Assembly (NCBI RefSeq): GCF_046736045.1
Contig: NZ_CP177134.1
Location: 744,001-808,000 of the forward strand
Direction: 5' to 3'
DNA length: 64,000 nucleotides
DNA from: Leptospira_A sp046736045
GTDB lineage: Bacteria; Spirochaetota; Leptospiria; Leptospirales; Leptospiraceae
Made by a program: the position numbers and the translations under genes. The notes beneath the pieces are model-generated. The model was not told the origin of the DNA, did not search any database, and saw only the letters and a program-made list of their open reading frames with translations. Numbering within the stretch: the first letter of the stretch is position 1; each line of letters begins with the position of its first letter. This document shows positions 17,735 to 26,773 of this stretch, one piece after another.

Positions 17735-17770
17735 TTCTACGAAAAGGAATTCGATTTCCTTTTCGTAGAA
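17735..17770. terminator. Perfect 15-bp hairpin after the DUF3332-like gene
   Basis: The sequence TTCTACGAAAAGGAA pairs exactly with TTCCTTTTCGTAGAA around a six-base loop. It lies 18 bp past the DUF3332-like stop codon. There is no T run after it on the plus strand; on the minus strand a run of T follows about ten bases further on. Transcript termination or 3' stabilisation are both possible. Confidence 0.55.
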
Positions 17771-17864
17771 CCTGAAAGTTTGACCGGCTTTCTCACCAAA
17801 ATCCCTCTCCAAAACCACCCGAAAGATATTTGCCTGTGGAGTAGTCATTACCGATAATGAATCT

Positions 17865-19115
17865 ATGAGACATGCCAAAATTTTCCCTATTTTCGTTTTA
17901 CTCTCGTTTGCACATTGTAAGACGATAGTTTACAAAGTTCCTTCCGAACAAATAAACTTGAATTTGGTGAAGATGATCACTGCTGCGGAAGTGGCAAAAG
18001 AAGCGGAAGAAGAATCCAATACGGAAGAAACCAAAAAAGTTCAACTCTCCTCCGATCCCTATGTCAATGTGGAATATTCCGAAAACAACAAACCGTTCAT
18101 TCGGTTGGAACTTTATTTCAAAGACTCAGGACTCAATATCATTGAAGAAATCAAAAATGGAACCATCCTGGAACACAAAATCGTTGTGAAAAATCATAAA
18201 GGAGAAACGATCTCGGCGCAACCGGTTAACTTCCAGGCGTATGAAGTAACCGAAACCAAAATCGAAAAGGTTCGAAACAAAGTAGTCATCGGAGAAACCA
18301 AAGAAAAATTCAAACTCTCCGACCTTGGAAAAGAAAGTAAGTCTTATAAAGAAAGTGAACCAAGACGTTATTCGGATGATTCTCCTATTCCTCAAGCACT
18401 CGAGCTTGATCCCAAAAAAGTTCCCTCAGCAGGAGAATTTATCAGCATATTTTTAGAAATAACATATGTTAATCCCTTTCTGGAAGGTGTATGCGACGAA
18501 TTGAATCAGGACTGCGAAAGAGATAAAGTCATTATGTTTCGCCATATCGCGGAAAGAAACAAATCGGAGTTGGAATCTCTACGGGGAAGTTATGAAGAAG
18601 GTGATTTTCGCAAATTCAAATCCCTTACACCTGACGAAGTGGAATCGGAGAAAAAAATCATCAAAGATAAAATCTTCGCTTTGAACAATTCCCTGAACAC
18701 AAGTCTTCCCAAAGAGCAGGCCAATATCAAAAGCAATCGTTCCTTTCCCGGTTCCGGTTTTGCATCCGCTACTTTCAAAGAAACAAAAACAACCGTGAAC
18801 GGCTCGGTTGAAACGGAAAGAGTCGGAACGATCAATGCATTTGTAGACCAAACACAAAACTATGACGGAAACAAATATTTCTATAGAGAATGGAATCTGG
18901 TTTCCTTTCCCCGATTTTTCAAAATCCAATCGGTGATCAAAGGCGGAAAATCGGTAGGAGAAGAAATCAAAGAAGACAAAAAAATCATTCCTACTTTGCC
19001 GAAAGAAACTTCGGAAACGGACAAAACCAAAAATACGGACGAAGAACACCCCGAAAGCATTTTTGATAAACCGAATCTCCCGAAACATAAAAAAAAGACA
19101 ATTTATACACCATAA
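17865..19115 (+). CDS. Putative lipoprotein, function unknown
   Basis: 416 residues. A short signal sequence ends LLSFAHC, a plausible spirochaete lipobox with Cys 19. The mature protein is very rich in Lys and Glu, with acidic stretches (EVAKEAEEESNTEETKKV) and a low-complexity tail (ETSETDKTKNTDEEHPE) ending in a basic KHKKKT segment. Two Cys near 206 and 212 may form a disulfide (GVCDELNQDCER). No domain was recognised. It lies alone between two hairpins and is convergent with ssb. Confidence 0.65.
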   Translation: MRHAKIFPIFVLLSFAHCKTIVYKVPSEQINLNLVKMITAAEVAKEAEEESNTEETKKVQLSSDPYVNVEYSENNKPFIRLELYFKDSGLNIIEEIKNGTILEHKIVVKNHKGETISAQPVNFQAYEVTETKIEKVRNKVVIGETKEKFKLSDLGKESKSYKESEPRRYSDDSPIPQALELDPKKVPSAGEFISIFLEITYVNPFLEGVCDELNQDCERDKVIMFRHIAERNKSELESLRGSYEEGDFRKFKSLTPDEVESEKKIIKDKIFALNNSLNTSLPKEQANIKSNRSFPGSGFASATFKETKTTVNGSVETERVGTINAFVDQTQNYDGNKYFYREWNLVSFPRFFKIQSVIKGGKSVGEEIKEDKKIIPTLPKETSETDKTKNTDEEHPESIFDKPNLPKHKKKTIYTP

Positions 19116-19123
19116 TATTCTAA

Positions 19124-19151
19124 TGTGCGAGTCAAACAAATGACTCGCACA
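19124..19151. terminator. Hairpin between convergent lipoprotein gene and ssb
   Basis: TGTGCGAGTCA pairs perfectly with TGACTCGCACA around AACAAA, giving an 11-bp stem centred between the stop codons of two convergent genes. There is no strong T run on either side, but the position suits a bidirectional terminator. Confidence 0.65.
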
Positions 19152-19162
19152 CCGCTCTCTCT

Positions 19163-19522
19163 TTAGGCTGCCTTTGCCTCTTTTCTTTTTTGACTGTCAA
19201 ACCGCACGGTTGAAGCCACCACCTTCACTTTGGATCTGTAATCTCCATCGTTTGTTTTCCAGCGATTTTGCTTCAAATTCCCCATAACGGTGACTTTGCT
19301 TCCTTTCTTTAGATATTCGGAACAATTTTCTCCCAACTTTTCCCATGCTTCGACTTCGAAATAAGAAACATCATCCGCATCCTTTTCTTCTCCAAAATGA
19401 TTGGAGTGATTCACAGCAACGGTGAAGTTCGTAACATTTTTTCCATTACCGGTTCGTTTCAATTCCGGATCCTGGGTTAGATTCCCGTCCAGAATGATAT
19501 AAGAAAGATTTTTAACGCTCAT
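19163..19522 (-). CDS. ssb: Single-stranded DNA-binding protein
   Basis: 119 residues forming one OB fold. Typical SSB elements are present: YIILDGNLTQDPELKRTGNGKNVTNFTVAV at the N-terminus, YFEVEAWEKLGENCSEYLKKGSKVTVMGNLKQNRW in the middle, and KVVASTVRFD near the end. It binds single-stranded DNA in replication and repair. It is shorter than most SSBs and lacks the acidic DDDIPF-type tail that recruits partners, ending instead in KRKEAKAA. It may therefore be an accessory or truncated paralogue; another SSB could exist elsewhere on the chromosome. Confidence 0.88.
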   Translation of the reverse strand: MSVKNLSYIILDGNLTQDPELKRTGNGKNVTNFTVAVNHSNHFGEEKDADDVSYFEVEAWEKLGENCSEYLKKGSKVTVMGNLKQNRWKTNDGDYRSKVKVVASTVRFDSQKRKEAKAA

Positions 19523-19609
19523 ACATTGATCCTTTAAAATAATTTAGGTGGCCGCCTACTACGTAAATGGGTAAAAAAACTTTAGCTTTTGGATCAAATT
19601 TTATTTAAT

Positions 19610-19631
19610 TTTTAGAAATTTATTTCTAAAA
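19610..19631. promoter_or_regulatory. Inverted repeat just upstream of the PAS histidine kinase
   Basis: TTTTAGAAA and TTTCTAAAA form 9-bp arms around four bases, ending 16 bp before the kinase ATG. The site is AT-rich and could be an operator or a leader hairpin. Chance occurrence in AT-rich DNA is not excluded. Confidence 0.3.
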
Positions 19632-19647
19632 GTTCGCACTTTCTCTT

Positions 19648-21570
19648 ATGGAAAGAATGGACAAACCTAAATCAAAATTGAAATTTAGGGGAACCGTGTT
19701 AGTACCTGATTACGAGATATATCAGCTTCTTAGTAATATCAGTCGAGAGCTAATTTGCCTCCACACTGAAGATGGTACTTATAGCTTTGTCAGCCCATCC
19801 TCCGAAAAAATCATAGGTTACCTTCCTTCGGAATTAGTCGGAAAAAACGCATACGATTTTTTTCATCCGGAAGACAGAAAAACAATTCGGGAAAAATCAC
19901 ATCAACCTATTTTAAACGGAGAGAAGGACAACCTAACAGAATATAGATTCCTTCACAAGAACGGTTCTTATATCTGGTTGCAAACTCTCAGCCAGGTTGT
20001 AAAAAACAACGAAAACCAATCGATCAAAATTCATACCTCTTCCCGGGATGTTTCCTCCCAGGTAGAACTGCGGGAACAACTCATACAAAAGGAAAGACTT
20101 CTTCGTGAATCCAATCAGCTGGCAAAGGTAGGCGGTTGGGAAATCGAACTCACTACGATGAAAGCAATGTGGAGTGATATGATATTTCAGATTCACGAAA
20201 TCGAACCTCCGGTCATTCCTCCTTTGGAAACTTGTATTTCCTTTTTCCCTCCTCCGGGAGACCAATTCATTCGCAAGGGAATTATGACCGCGATAGAAAA
20301 AGGTATTCCTTATGATATGACTTTGCCTTTCGTTTCCGCAAATGGAAAACACAAATGGGTGAGAGCTCTTGCCAAAGTTGAGTTTATAGATGAAAAACCG
20401 ACTCGCATCTACGGCGCGTTCTACGATGTGACATCCCAAAGAAATGCTGAATTGGAATTGGAAATCTCCGAACAAAAATTCAGAGAAGCATTTCATTTTT
20501 CAGCGGGAGGACTCGCTATCACTTCCGTCGATGGAAAGTTCATCGAGGTCAATTTGGCTTTCTCAAGATTTATAGGTTATTCGGAAGAAGAACTGAAAGG
20601 AATGCTCATCGAATCCGTAAGTTATCATGCTGACTATGATGCCAATATGAAACTGCGCCAAAAGGTCATAGCAAACGAATCCAGTTTTTTTGAAATGGAA
20701 AAACGTTATGTTCATAAAGACGGCCAGGTTCTTTGGGCACAACTTTCTTCCACCTTGGTACGCGACAAAGAAGGTCTGCCCCTTTACTTTATCTCCCAGG
20801 TCTTTGATATCGATTCGAGAAAAAAAGCGGAATTAAAATTGCTGCAAGCGAACGAAAAACTAACTACAGTTACGAATTCATTGACCAACCAGAACAAACA
20901 ACTCCAATCTTACAATCAGATCGTTTCTCATAATTTACGTTCTCCGATCAGCAATTTGAGAACATTACTGAATCTGATAGATGAAACGGAAGATCCGATT
21001 GAAAAAGCGGAATACCATTCCCATCTGAAGATTGTAGCCGAAAGTTTGGAATCCACCTTGGAAGATTTGATTTCGGCACTTCGCATCCAACAAAATCATG
21101 AAATCAAACCGCAACTTTTGGATATCAAAGATAGTTTCGAAAGAGTAAAAAAACTAATGATCGGTGAAATCCAGAATCTGGAAGCGGAAATCGATTATGA
21201 TTTTTCTTCTTCTCCTGAAATCTATTTTCCAAAACTTTATTTGGAAAGCATACTTACCAATCTTTTAAGCAATTCGCTTAAATACTCCGCTCCCGGAAAA
21301 AATCCTTATATCCAGGTTCAGTCTTTTAGTATAGGAAGATCCATTACTCTCAGCTTTTCCGACAATGGATCAGGCATTGATCTGGAACGTTACGGAAAAC
21401 AAATCTTTCAATTGAAAAAAACATTTCACAGAGATAAGGCGGGAAGAGGTGTGGGATTATTTCTTACCAAATACCAAATCGAATCAATGGGTGGCCAAAT
21501 TGAGGTACGCTCCCAACCTGGTCATGGAACTACCTTTCTTCTTCACTTTTTGAACCAGGTAAATGTATAA
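19648..21570 (+). CDS. Cytoplasmic multi-PAS sensor histidine kinase
   Basis: 640 residues without a clear membrane helix. Three PAS/PAC units lie near 25-140 (FVSPSSEKIIGYLPSELVGKN), 150-270 and 275-395 (FSAGGLAITSVDGKFIEVN). A HisKA helix near 410-470 carries SHNLRSPISNLR with the phospho-accepting His near residue 428. The ATPase domain (about 515-638) has NLLSNSLKYS, FSDNGSGIDL and GRGVGLFLTKY. The HNLRSPI motif is the HWE/HisKA variant common in kinases paired with stand-alone receivers. The response regulator gene follows without any gap. The signal is unknown. Confidence 0.92.
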   Translation: MERMDKPKSKLKFRGTVLVPDYEIYQLLSNISRELICLHTEDGTYSFVSPSSEKIIGYLPSELVGKNAYDFFHPEDRKTIREKSHQPILNGEKDNLTEYRFLHKNGSYIWLQTLSQVVKNNENQSIKIHTSSRDVSSQVELREQLIQKERLLRESNQLAKVGGWEIELTTMKAMWSDMIFQIHEIEPPVIPPLETCISFFPPPGDQFIRKGIMTAIEKGIPYDMTLPFVSANGKHKWVRALAKVEFIDEKPTRIYGAFYDVTSQRNAELELEISEQKFREAFHFSAGGLAITSVDGKFIEVNLAFSRFIGYSEEELKGMLIESVSYHADYDANMKLRQKVIANESSFFEMEKRYVHKDGQVLWAQLSSTLVRDKEGLPLYFISQVFDIDSRKKAELKLLQANEKLTTVTNSLTNQNKQLQSYNQIVSHNLRSPISNLRTLLNLIDETEDPIEKAEYHSHLKIVAESLESTLEDLISALRIQQNHEIKPQLLDIKDSFERVKKLMIGEIQNLEAEIDYDFSSSPEIYFPKLYLESILTNLLSNSLKYSAPGKNPYIQVQSFSIGRSITLSFSDNGSGIDLERYGKQIFQLKKTFHRDKAGRGVGLFLTKYQIESMGGQIEVRSQPGHGTTFLLHFLNQVNV

Positions 21571-21972
21571 ATGAGTCAAATCAAAATCTGTCTGATCGAT
21601 GATGATAAAATCTATCAATTTACTACTAAAAAAATCATCTCCAATTCAAAACTTGCAGAAGATGTTTTAACTTTCTCCGACGGAGAAGAAGCACTTCATT
21701 TTTTCGAAACTTCCAAACAAGACAAAGATGTTCTGCCTGATATTATTTTTTTGGATATCAACATGCCTTATATGGATGGATGGCAGTTTTTAGATGCCTA
21801 TGCAAAAATCCATTCGGAGATTTTGAAACCCATTCGCATTTATCTGGTGAGTTCATCCGTTGATGAAGCCGATACGAAACGCGCCTCCGAAAACAATCTG
21901 TTATCCGGATATATCTTCAAACCGTTTACCAAAGAAAAACTGATCCAAGCAACCTCGTTTTTTCAATCTTAG
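21571..21972 (+). CDS. Single-domain response regulator
   Basis: 133 residues, receiver domain only. The acidic pocket (DDD at 10-12), phospho-acceptor Asp62 in FLDINMPYMDGW, SSS at 94-96 and Lys117 in FKPF are all in place. Its ATG directly follows the stop of the PAS histidine kinase, so the two form a cognate pair. With no output domain it would act by protein contact or pass the phosphate on. Confidence 0.93.
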   Translation: MSQIKICLIDDDKIYQFTTKKIISNSKLAEDVLTFSDGEEALHFFETSKQDKDVLPDIIFLDINMPYMDGWQFLDAYAKIHSEILKPIRIYLVSSSVDEADTKRASENNLLSGYIFKPFTKEKLIQATSFFQS

Positions 21973-22019
21973 CTTGTCATTTTTTTTCTTTTGTACGATA
22001 CTTTGCAACGGAAGGTATC

Positions 22020-23570
22020 ATGGATCAAATTTTAACCTGGATTTCTACTTACCCTTGGTTTACCGCCGGGATCGCATGTTTTGGCTTTTTCGGAATCGTT
22101 TTTCTTCGGGACATCACTCAAAAAAAACACACCATTCAACGCAACTTTCCCGTAGTAGGACATCTTAGATATTTTTTAGAAACGATCGGTCCGGAACTCC
22201 GTCAATATTGGGTAGCCAATGACAAAGAAGAAAGACCTTTTGACCGAACAGAGCGTAGTTGGATTTATGCTACTGCAAAAGGACAAAACAATAACTTCGG
22301 ATTCGGAACAACGGAACTTCAATACGAACCCGGTTACCCGATCATCAAACACCATGCTTTTCCTTTTCCCGAAGCCAAAGCGCATATCGTAGGAAAAGAT
22401 CCTTCCTGCATTCCCAGCCTAAAAGTGATCGGGGCTTGGAGGAAAAGAAAATTTCCATACAGACCTTATTCCATCATCAATATTTCGGCCATGTCATTCG
22501 GTTCTCTTGGTAAAAATGCGGTAATGGCTTTGAACCGCGGCGCAAGAGATGCAGGCGCCTATCACAATACAGGCGAAGGTGGCCTTTCACATTATCATTT
22601 GCAAGGTGCCGATATCATGTGGCAAATCGGAACCGGATATTTCGGTGCAAGGGATGAAAACGGAAAATTCGATTTAGCAAAGGCGAAAGAGAAAGTAGAA
22701 CAGAACAAAAACATACGGTTAATCGAAATCAAATTATCGCAAGGCGCCAAACCGGGAAAAGGTGGTATTCTTCCCGCGGCAAAAGTAAATGCGGAGATCG
22801 CAAAAATCCGCCATGTAAAGGAAGGAGTGGATTGCATATCACCGAACTCCCATTCCGAATTCAAAAATGTTTCCGAATTGGTCGATTTTATAGAAAAAGT
22901 CGCAGATACGACAGGCCTCCCTGTAGGAATCAAAAGTGCTGTAGGTGAAATTGAGTTTTGGGAAGAGCTGGCCCAAGTCATCCAAACAACAGGAAAAGGT
23001 CCCGACTTTATCACGATTGACGGAGGGGAAGGTGGAACAGGTGCCGCTCCGCTTACTTATGCCGACCATGTTTCTTTGCCGTTTAAAATCGGATTCCAAA
23101 GAGTTTATACATTATTTCAAAAAAACAATCTCTCCCAACAAATTGTTTGGATCGGTTCCGGAAAATTGGGATTTCCCGACAGGGCTGTCGTTGCAATCGC
23201 AATGGGATGTGATTTGATTCATATTGCACGTGAAGCAATGTTATCCATCGGCTGCATCCAGGCGCAAAAATGCCATACGGATCATTGCCCCGCAGGAGTA
23301 GCAACGCAAAACTGGTGGCTGCAAAGAGGAGTTGATCCCGAAATCAAAGGCAAGCGCGCCACCAAATACCTGCAAGGTTTTCGTAAGGAACTTTTATCTT
23401 TGGCACATTCCTGCGGTTATGAACACCCTTTGCAATTTACAGGAAAAGATATTGAAATCAGTTTGGGAATGAATCGTTACCAGCCATTGGAAGATCTGCT
23501 GGGTTATAAAAGAGATCCGATTGCATTTACAAAGTTTGCAGATTATACTGATTTTCCGGGAAGAAACTAA
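22020..23570 (+). CDS. FMN-binding glutamate synthase-family protein
   Basis: 516 residues. One N-terminal membrane helix (about 12-30) precedes a glutamate-synthase-like TIM barrel. Features are INISAMSFGSLGKNAV near 157-172, NTGEGGLSHYH, LSQGAKPGKGGILP near 240-253, ITIDGGEGGTGAAPL near 327-341, and CIQAQKCHTDHCPAGVA near 413-429, whose Cys spacing suits a [3Fe-4S] cluster. The family resembles the FMN domain of GltB but lacks the glutaminase part. Its real substrate is usually unknown, so a glutamate role should not be assumed. It lies 48 bp after the response regulator. Confidence 0.88.
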   Translation: MDQILTWISTYPWFTAGIACFGFFGIVFLRDITQKKHTIQRNFPVVGHLRYFLETIGPELRQYWVANDKEERPFDRTERSWIYATAKGQNNNFGFGTTELQYEPGYPIIKHHAFPFPEAKAHIVGKDPSCIPSLKVIGAWRKRKFPYRPYSIINISAMSFGSLGKNAVMALNRGARDAGAYHNTGEGGLSHYHLQGADIMWQIGTGYFGARDENGKFDLAKAKEKVEQNKNIRLIEIKLSQGAKPGKGGILPAAKVNAEIAKIRHVKEGVDCISPNSHSEFKNVSELVDFIEKVADTTGLPVGIKSAVGEIEFWEELAQVIQTTGKGPDFITIDGGEGGTGAAPLTYADHVSLPFKIGFQRVYTLFQKNNLSQQIVWIGSGKLGFPDRAVVAIAMGCDLIHIAREAMLSIGCIQAQKCHTDHCPAGVATQNWWLQRGVDPEIKGKRATKYLQGFRKELLSLAHSCGYEHPLQFTGKDIEISLGMNRYQPLEDLLGYKRDPIAFTKFADYTDFPGRN

Positions 23571-23687
23571 GATTCAAACAAAACCTATATCTCTTCGGAA
23601 ATTTTTTTACTCGGAATTTTTCGTCAGATTTAGGTTTTATGATTTAAAATTTGCTCGTCTCTTGTTTTATATGAGTTGGATTCTTTT

Positions 23688-25766
23688 TTGAAATTTATTA
23701 TCTTACTCACATTCGTTCTTTTCAGTTGCAGCCCCGGCCAAAGGGATGAAAAAGCAAACATCCAAAAGGGAAAGTTAAATTTAGAATCTTATACTTTTAC
23801 AAATTCTCCCTTTTTATCGCTTACGGGAGAATGGGATTTTTTTTGGAACAGAACTCCTGAAACGATCAAAGCGACCGATGTCCCTACACAGATCACCCTT
23901 CCTTCTCAATGGAATGATCGTAAGGAAAAAGACGAGGTACTCACGGGACAAGGTTTTGCTACTTTTCGAATTCATATCATCCTGCCGAAAGATCCGAATG
24001 TTTTTCCTTTGGCCGTTCTAACAGGTGAACAAGACACTTCCCATGCAATTTATGTGAATGGAAAATATTTAGGCGGATCAGGCAAACCCGGTACTTCCAA
24101 AGAAACAACCATTCCACAGGTTCAATCTTCTTTAGTGATCATTCCTTATACCGGTATCAAAGAAATCGATTTGGATTTGCTCATTTCCAATTTTGCACAT
24201 AGAAAGGGAGGACCTTGGAATGATATTGCCATAGCTCCTTTTCAAAAAGCACAGGAGCGACTGACCAATCATAAAATGAATGAAGCCATTCTTGCTTCGG
24301 TGCTCGGATTTGTTGCTTTGTTTTTTCTATTTTTCTATTTCTTCGATAAAGATGAAACCCATACTCTCGGTATCTTTGCTTTTTCTTTTGTTGTACTACT
24401 CAGAAATATTTCTACCGGGGAAAGGATCTTGTTGGATTGGTTGAACCTTCCCTACCAAGCCATTTTACGGATTGAATACTTTTCCTGGTTCTGGGCGGCA
24501 CCGGTATTGTTTCATTATTTTCAAACGGTTTTCCCGATTGATTTTCCTAAAAAAGTAGGAAATATTTTTTATACGATTTCCTTGCTACTAACACTTGCTT
24601 TGTTATTGCCTTCCATATACTTTACGGAAACTGCATCCGTTTATCCGATCATATTCGTGTTAAACGGTTGTTTTTTGCTGTTTTTTCTGGTGAGAAGTTA
24701 TCTGAAAAAAAGATCAGATTCTCAGATTTTGTTATTCGGATCAACACTTCTTCTGATCGGCGCTATCAATGATACTCTGCATGCAGAATTGATCTGGCAC
24801 ACTACTTATATCGGACCGTTAACAGTTGTTTGTTTTGTATTTTTACAGGTTTTTACTTTCGGAAAGTCCTTCCGCAAAAGTCTGGATCATACGAAAGAAC
24901 TGGCTCACAAATTAAGTTCTCTCAATTCATCTTACAGCAGATTTGTGCCGAAGGAATTTCTCAACTTTCTTGGAAAAACGGATATCAGGGAAATCGCACT
25001 TGGACAACAAGTTCAGAAAAAGATGACGATTCTCTTCGCAGACATCCGTTCTTTCACCGAATTTTCAGAGCAACTAACACCTAAAGAAAATTTCGATTTT
25101 TTAAATTCCTATTTGCAAAGGGTCGGTCCCATTATCCGTCATAACGGCGGCTTTATCGACAAATTCATCGGAGATGCCATCATGGCTCTTTTTCCGGATG
25201 ATCCCAATCATGCCATTCGCGCAGCAGTGCAGATGCAAAGCGAAATCCGTCTTTATAATACCCATCGGGCCAACTGCAATTACAGGCCCGTTCAAGTGGG
25301 AATCGGAATCCATACCGGTACATTGATACTTGGAATTTTAGGGGAACACGAAAGGATGGAAGGAACCGTTATTTCGGATGCGGTCAACCTTGCTTCCCGT
25401 ATCGAAGGTGTCACGAAAATGTTCGGCGCAAGCATTGTTATCAGTGCGGATACATTCATTGAAGCTTCCGATGAATTAGGTTATGATTATAGACTTTTGG
25501 ATCGAGTGAATGTAAAGGGAAAAGCCGATTCGGTATTCGTAGTGGAAGTATTAAACGGATACGATCCGGAGAAAAAAGCCCTGCTTTCAAAAAGAAAAGA
25601 CGATTATACAATTGCTTTGGAAGCATATCGAAGAGAGGATTATGCGGAAGCGGAAGAAGGTTTTTCAAGTATCCTGGATGAAGTTCCTCACGATTCCGTT
25701 TCCAAAATCTTTTTAGAAAAATCAAGATCCAATTTAAAGCCGATCAATCTGGAGGAAGCAAATTAA
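23688..25766 (+). CDS. 7TMR-DISM lipoprotein fused to a class III adenylate cyclase
   Basis: About 692 residues from a TTG at 23688, which puts the lipoprotein signal at the very start (MKFIILLTFVLFSC, Cys 14); a TTG at 23676 is also in frame. An extracellular jelly-roll-like region (about 25-190) is followed by seven hydrophobic helices (about 200-385) and a class III cyclase domain (about 445-625). Metal-binding Asp residues lie in FADIRSFTEF and GDAIMALF, and the substrate-selecting pair in IDKFIGD (Lys) and TVISDAVNLASRIE (Asp) favours ATP over GTP. A short helical tail resembles a TPR. It should make cAMP in response to an envelope signal. Confidence 0.88.
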   Translation: MKFIILLTFVLFSCSPGQRDEKANIQKGKLNLESYTFTNSPFLSLTGEWDFFWNRTPETIKATDVPTQITLPSQWNDRKEKDEVLTGQGFATFRIHIILPKDPNVFPLAVLTGEQDTSHAIYVNGKYLGGSGKPGTSKETTIPQVQSSLVIIPYTGIKEIDLDLLISNFAHRKGGPWNDIAIAPFQKAQERLTNHKMNEAILASVLGFVALFFLFFYFFDKDETHTLGIFAFSFVVLLRNISTGERILLDWLNLPYQAILRIEYFSWFWAAPVLFHYFQTVFPIDFPKKVGNIFYTISLLLTLALLLPSIYFTETASVYPIIFVLNGCFLLFFLVRSYLKKRSDSQILLFGSTLLLIGAINDTLHAELIWHTTYIGPLTVVCFVFLQVFTFGKSFRKSLDHTKELAHKLSSLNSSYSRFVPKEFLNFLGKTDIREIALGQQVQKKMTILFADIRSFTEFSEQLTPKENFDFLNSYLQRVGPIIRHNGGFIDKFIGDAIMALFPDDPNHAIRAAVQMQSEIRLYNTHRANCNYRPVQVGIGIHTGTLILGILGEHERMEGTVISDAVNLASRIEGVTKMFGASIVISADTFIEASDELGYDYRLLDRVNVKGKADSVFVVEVLNGYDPEKKALLSKRKDDYTIALEAYRREDYAEAEEGFSSILDEVPHDSVSKIFLEKSRSNLKPINLEEAN

Positions 25767-25939
25767 CCTTACCTAGGTTATACTGGACCGAATTGTCCTT
25801 TAAAACCAACTACTCAAACAGGGGATAAAACAGTTCAGTAGAAATCCCAGTTTTTTGCCCCTGAGTCACTTTTTTTCTTCCCAAAGCTTTTCCATACGTT
25901 AGAATCTGTTCATAAGCAGAAAAATCAGCGCGAGATTAT

Positions 25940-26773
25940 ATGAAAAAGCACCTATCCATTATCTTACTATCGGGACTACTTGTATCCGGTCTTCCCCTAA
26001 TCGCTATTAATACGATCCTTTTGAAAAACGGGAAATCCATCAAAGGAATCGTTTCCAACCAAAATCAGGATTCCGTTGAAATCAATCGGACTGATGGCAA
26101 ACACGTAATTGTTTCCAAAAAGTCCGTTTTAAAAATCATCTATAAAGATCTCGCTGAAGATGAAGAGCTGAAAATCCGCAAAGACGAACAAACAAAAAGG
26201 GATTTGGAAAAAGCAAGACTTCTTGAAATTCGCAATCAGGAAAACCTAACACAGCAAAACTTGGATGCGGCCAAAAAAGCGGACGACAGAAAAAAAGCTT
26301 TGGAATCGGCGAGCACTCCTCTGCGTTCGGATTCACTCCGCACTTCGTTTTTATTACATTCTCCGAACCCGGCTCATCCCATACTGCTTGCATCTCCTGC
26401 ACAAAAATGCCAGCCTTACTCGGAATATCCGGAATGGTTTTGGTTGTTCGGTGCCTTCCGTTTCGCAGAACCGAAATACGCCGAGTTGTTTCCCAAAGAA
26501 GACCGCCCGATCCGTATTTCCCAAGTTTCCACTTTCAAAGACGTAGCCTTTACTCTATTAGGTGGCTTTCTGGTGACAGTGACCAGAAAAACGCTGGTAG
26601 TGGAAATCTGCGAAGGTGACGGAGCACGCTCCTATAACCAAACAGGCGCTCCAAGTTCTGTCGATTCGGAACTCAAAACAAAACAAGATATGCAAGATAT
26701 AGAAGAAAAGCTCGATTTGGAACTTTTGGAAAAAGATCTGGAGCATTTAGAGAAACAAAAACAAGGACAATAA
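25940..26773 (+). CDS. Exported protein of unknown function with coiled-coil segment
   Basis: 277 residues. A signal peptide (about 1-22) is followed by a small beta-rich unit (TILLKNGKSIKGIVSNQNQDSVEINR, about 25-65), a charged coiled-coil (about 70-125), a Pro/Ser linker, and a weakly hydrophobic segment near 200-215 (AFTLLGGFLVTVTRKTLVVEIC). The C-terminus is again a charged helix. The N-terminal unit resembles repeats found in other spirochaete exported proteins, but no function is known to me. The next lipoprotein gene starts immediately after its stop codon, so they are co-transcribed. Confidence 0.65.
   Translation: MKKHLSIILLSGLLVSGLPLIAINTILLKNGKSIKGIVSNQNQDSVEINRTDGKHVIVSKKSVLKIIYKDLAEDEELKIRKDEQTKRDLEKARLLEIRNQENLTQQNLDAAKKADDRKKALESASTPLRSDSLRTSFLLHSPNPAHPILLASPAQKCQPYSEYPEWFWLFGAFRFAEPKYAELFPKEDRPIRISQVSTFKDVAFTLLGGFLVTVTRKTLVVEICEGDGARSYNQTGAPSSVDSELKTKQDMQDIEEKLDLELLEKDLEHLEKQKQGQ

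Noticed and set aside
18579..19139. 186-codon minus-strand open frame opposite the lipoprotein gene
   Set aside because: It is Phe/Arg-rich shadow sequence from the Lys/Glu-rich plus-strand gene and crosses the terminator hairpin.
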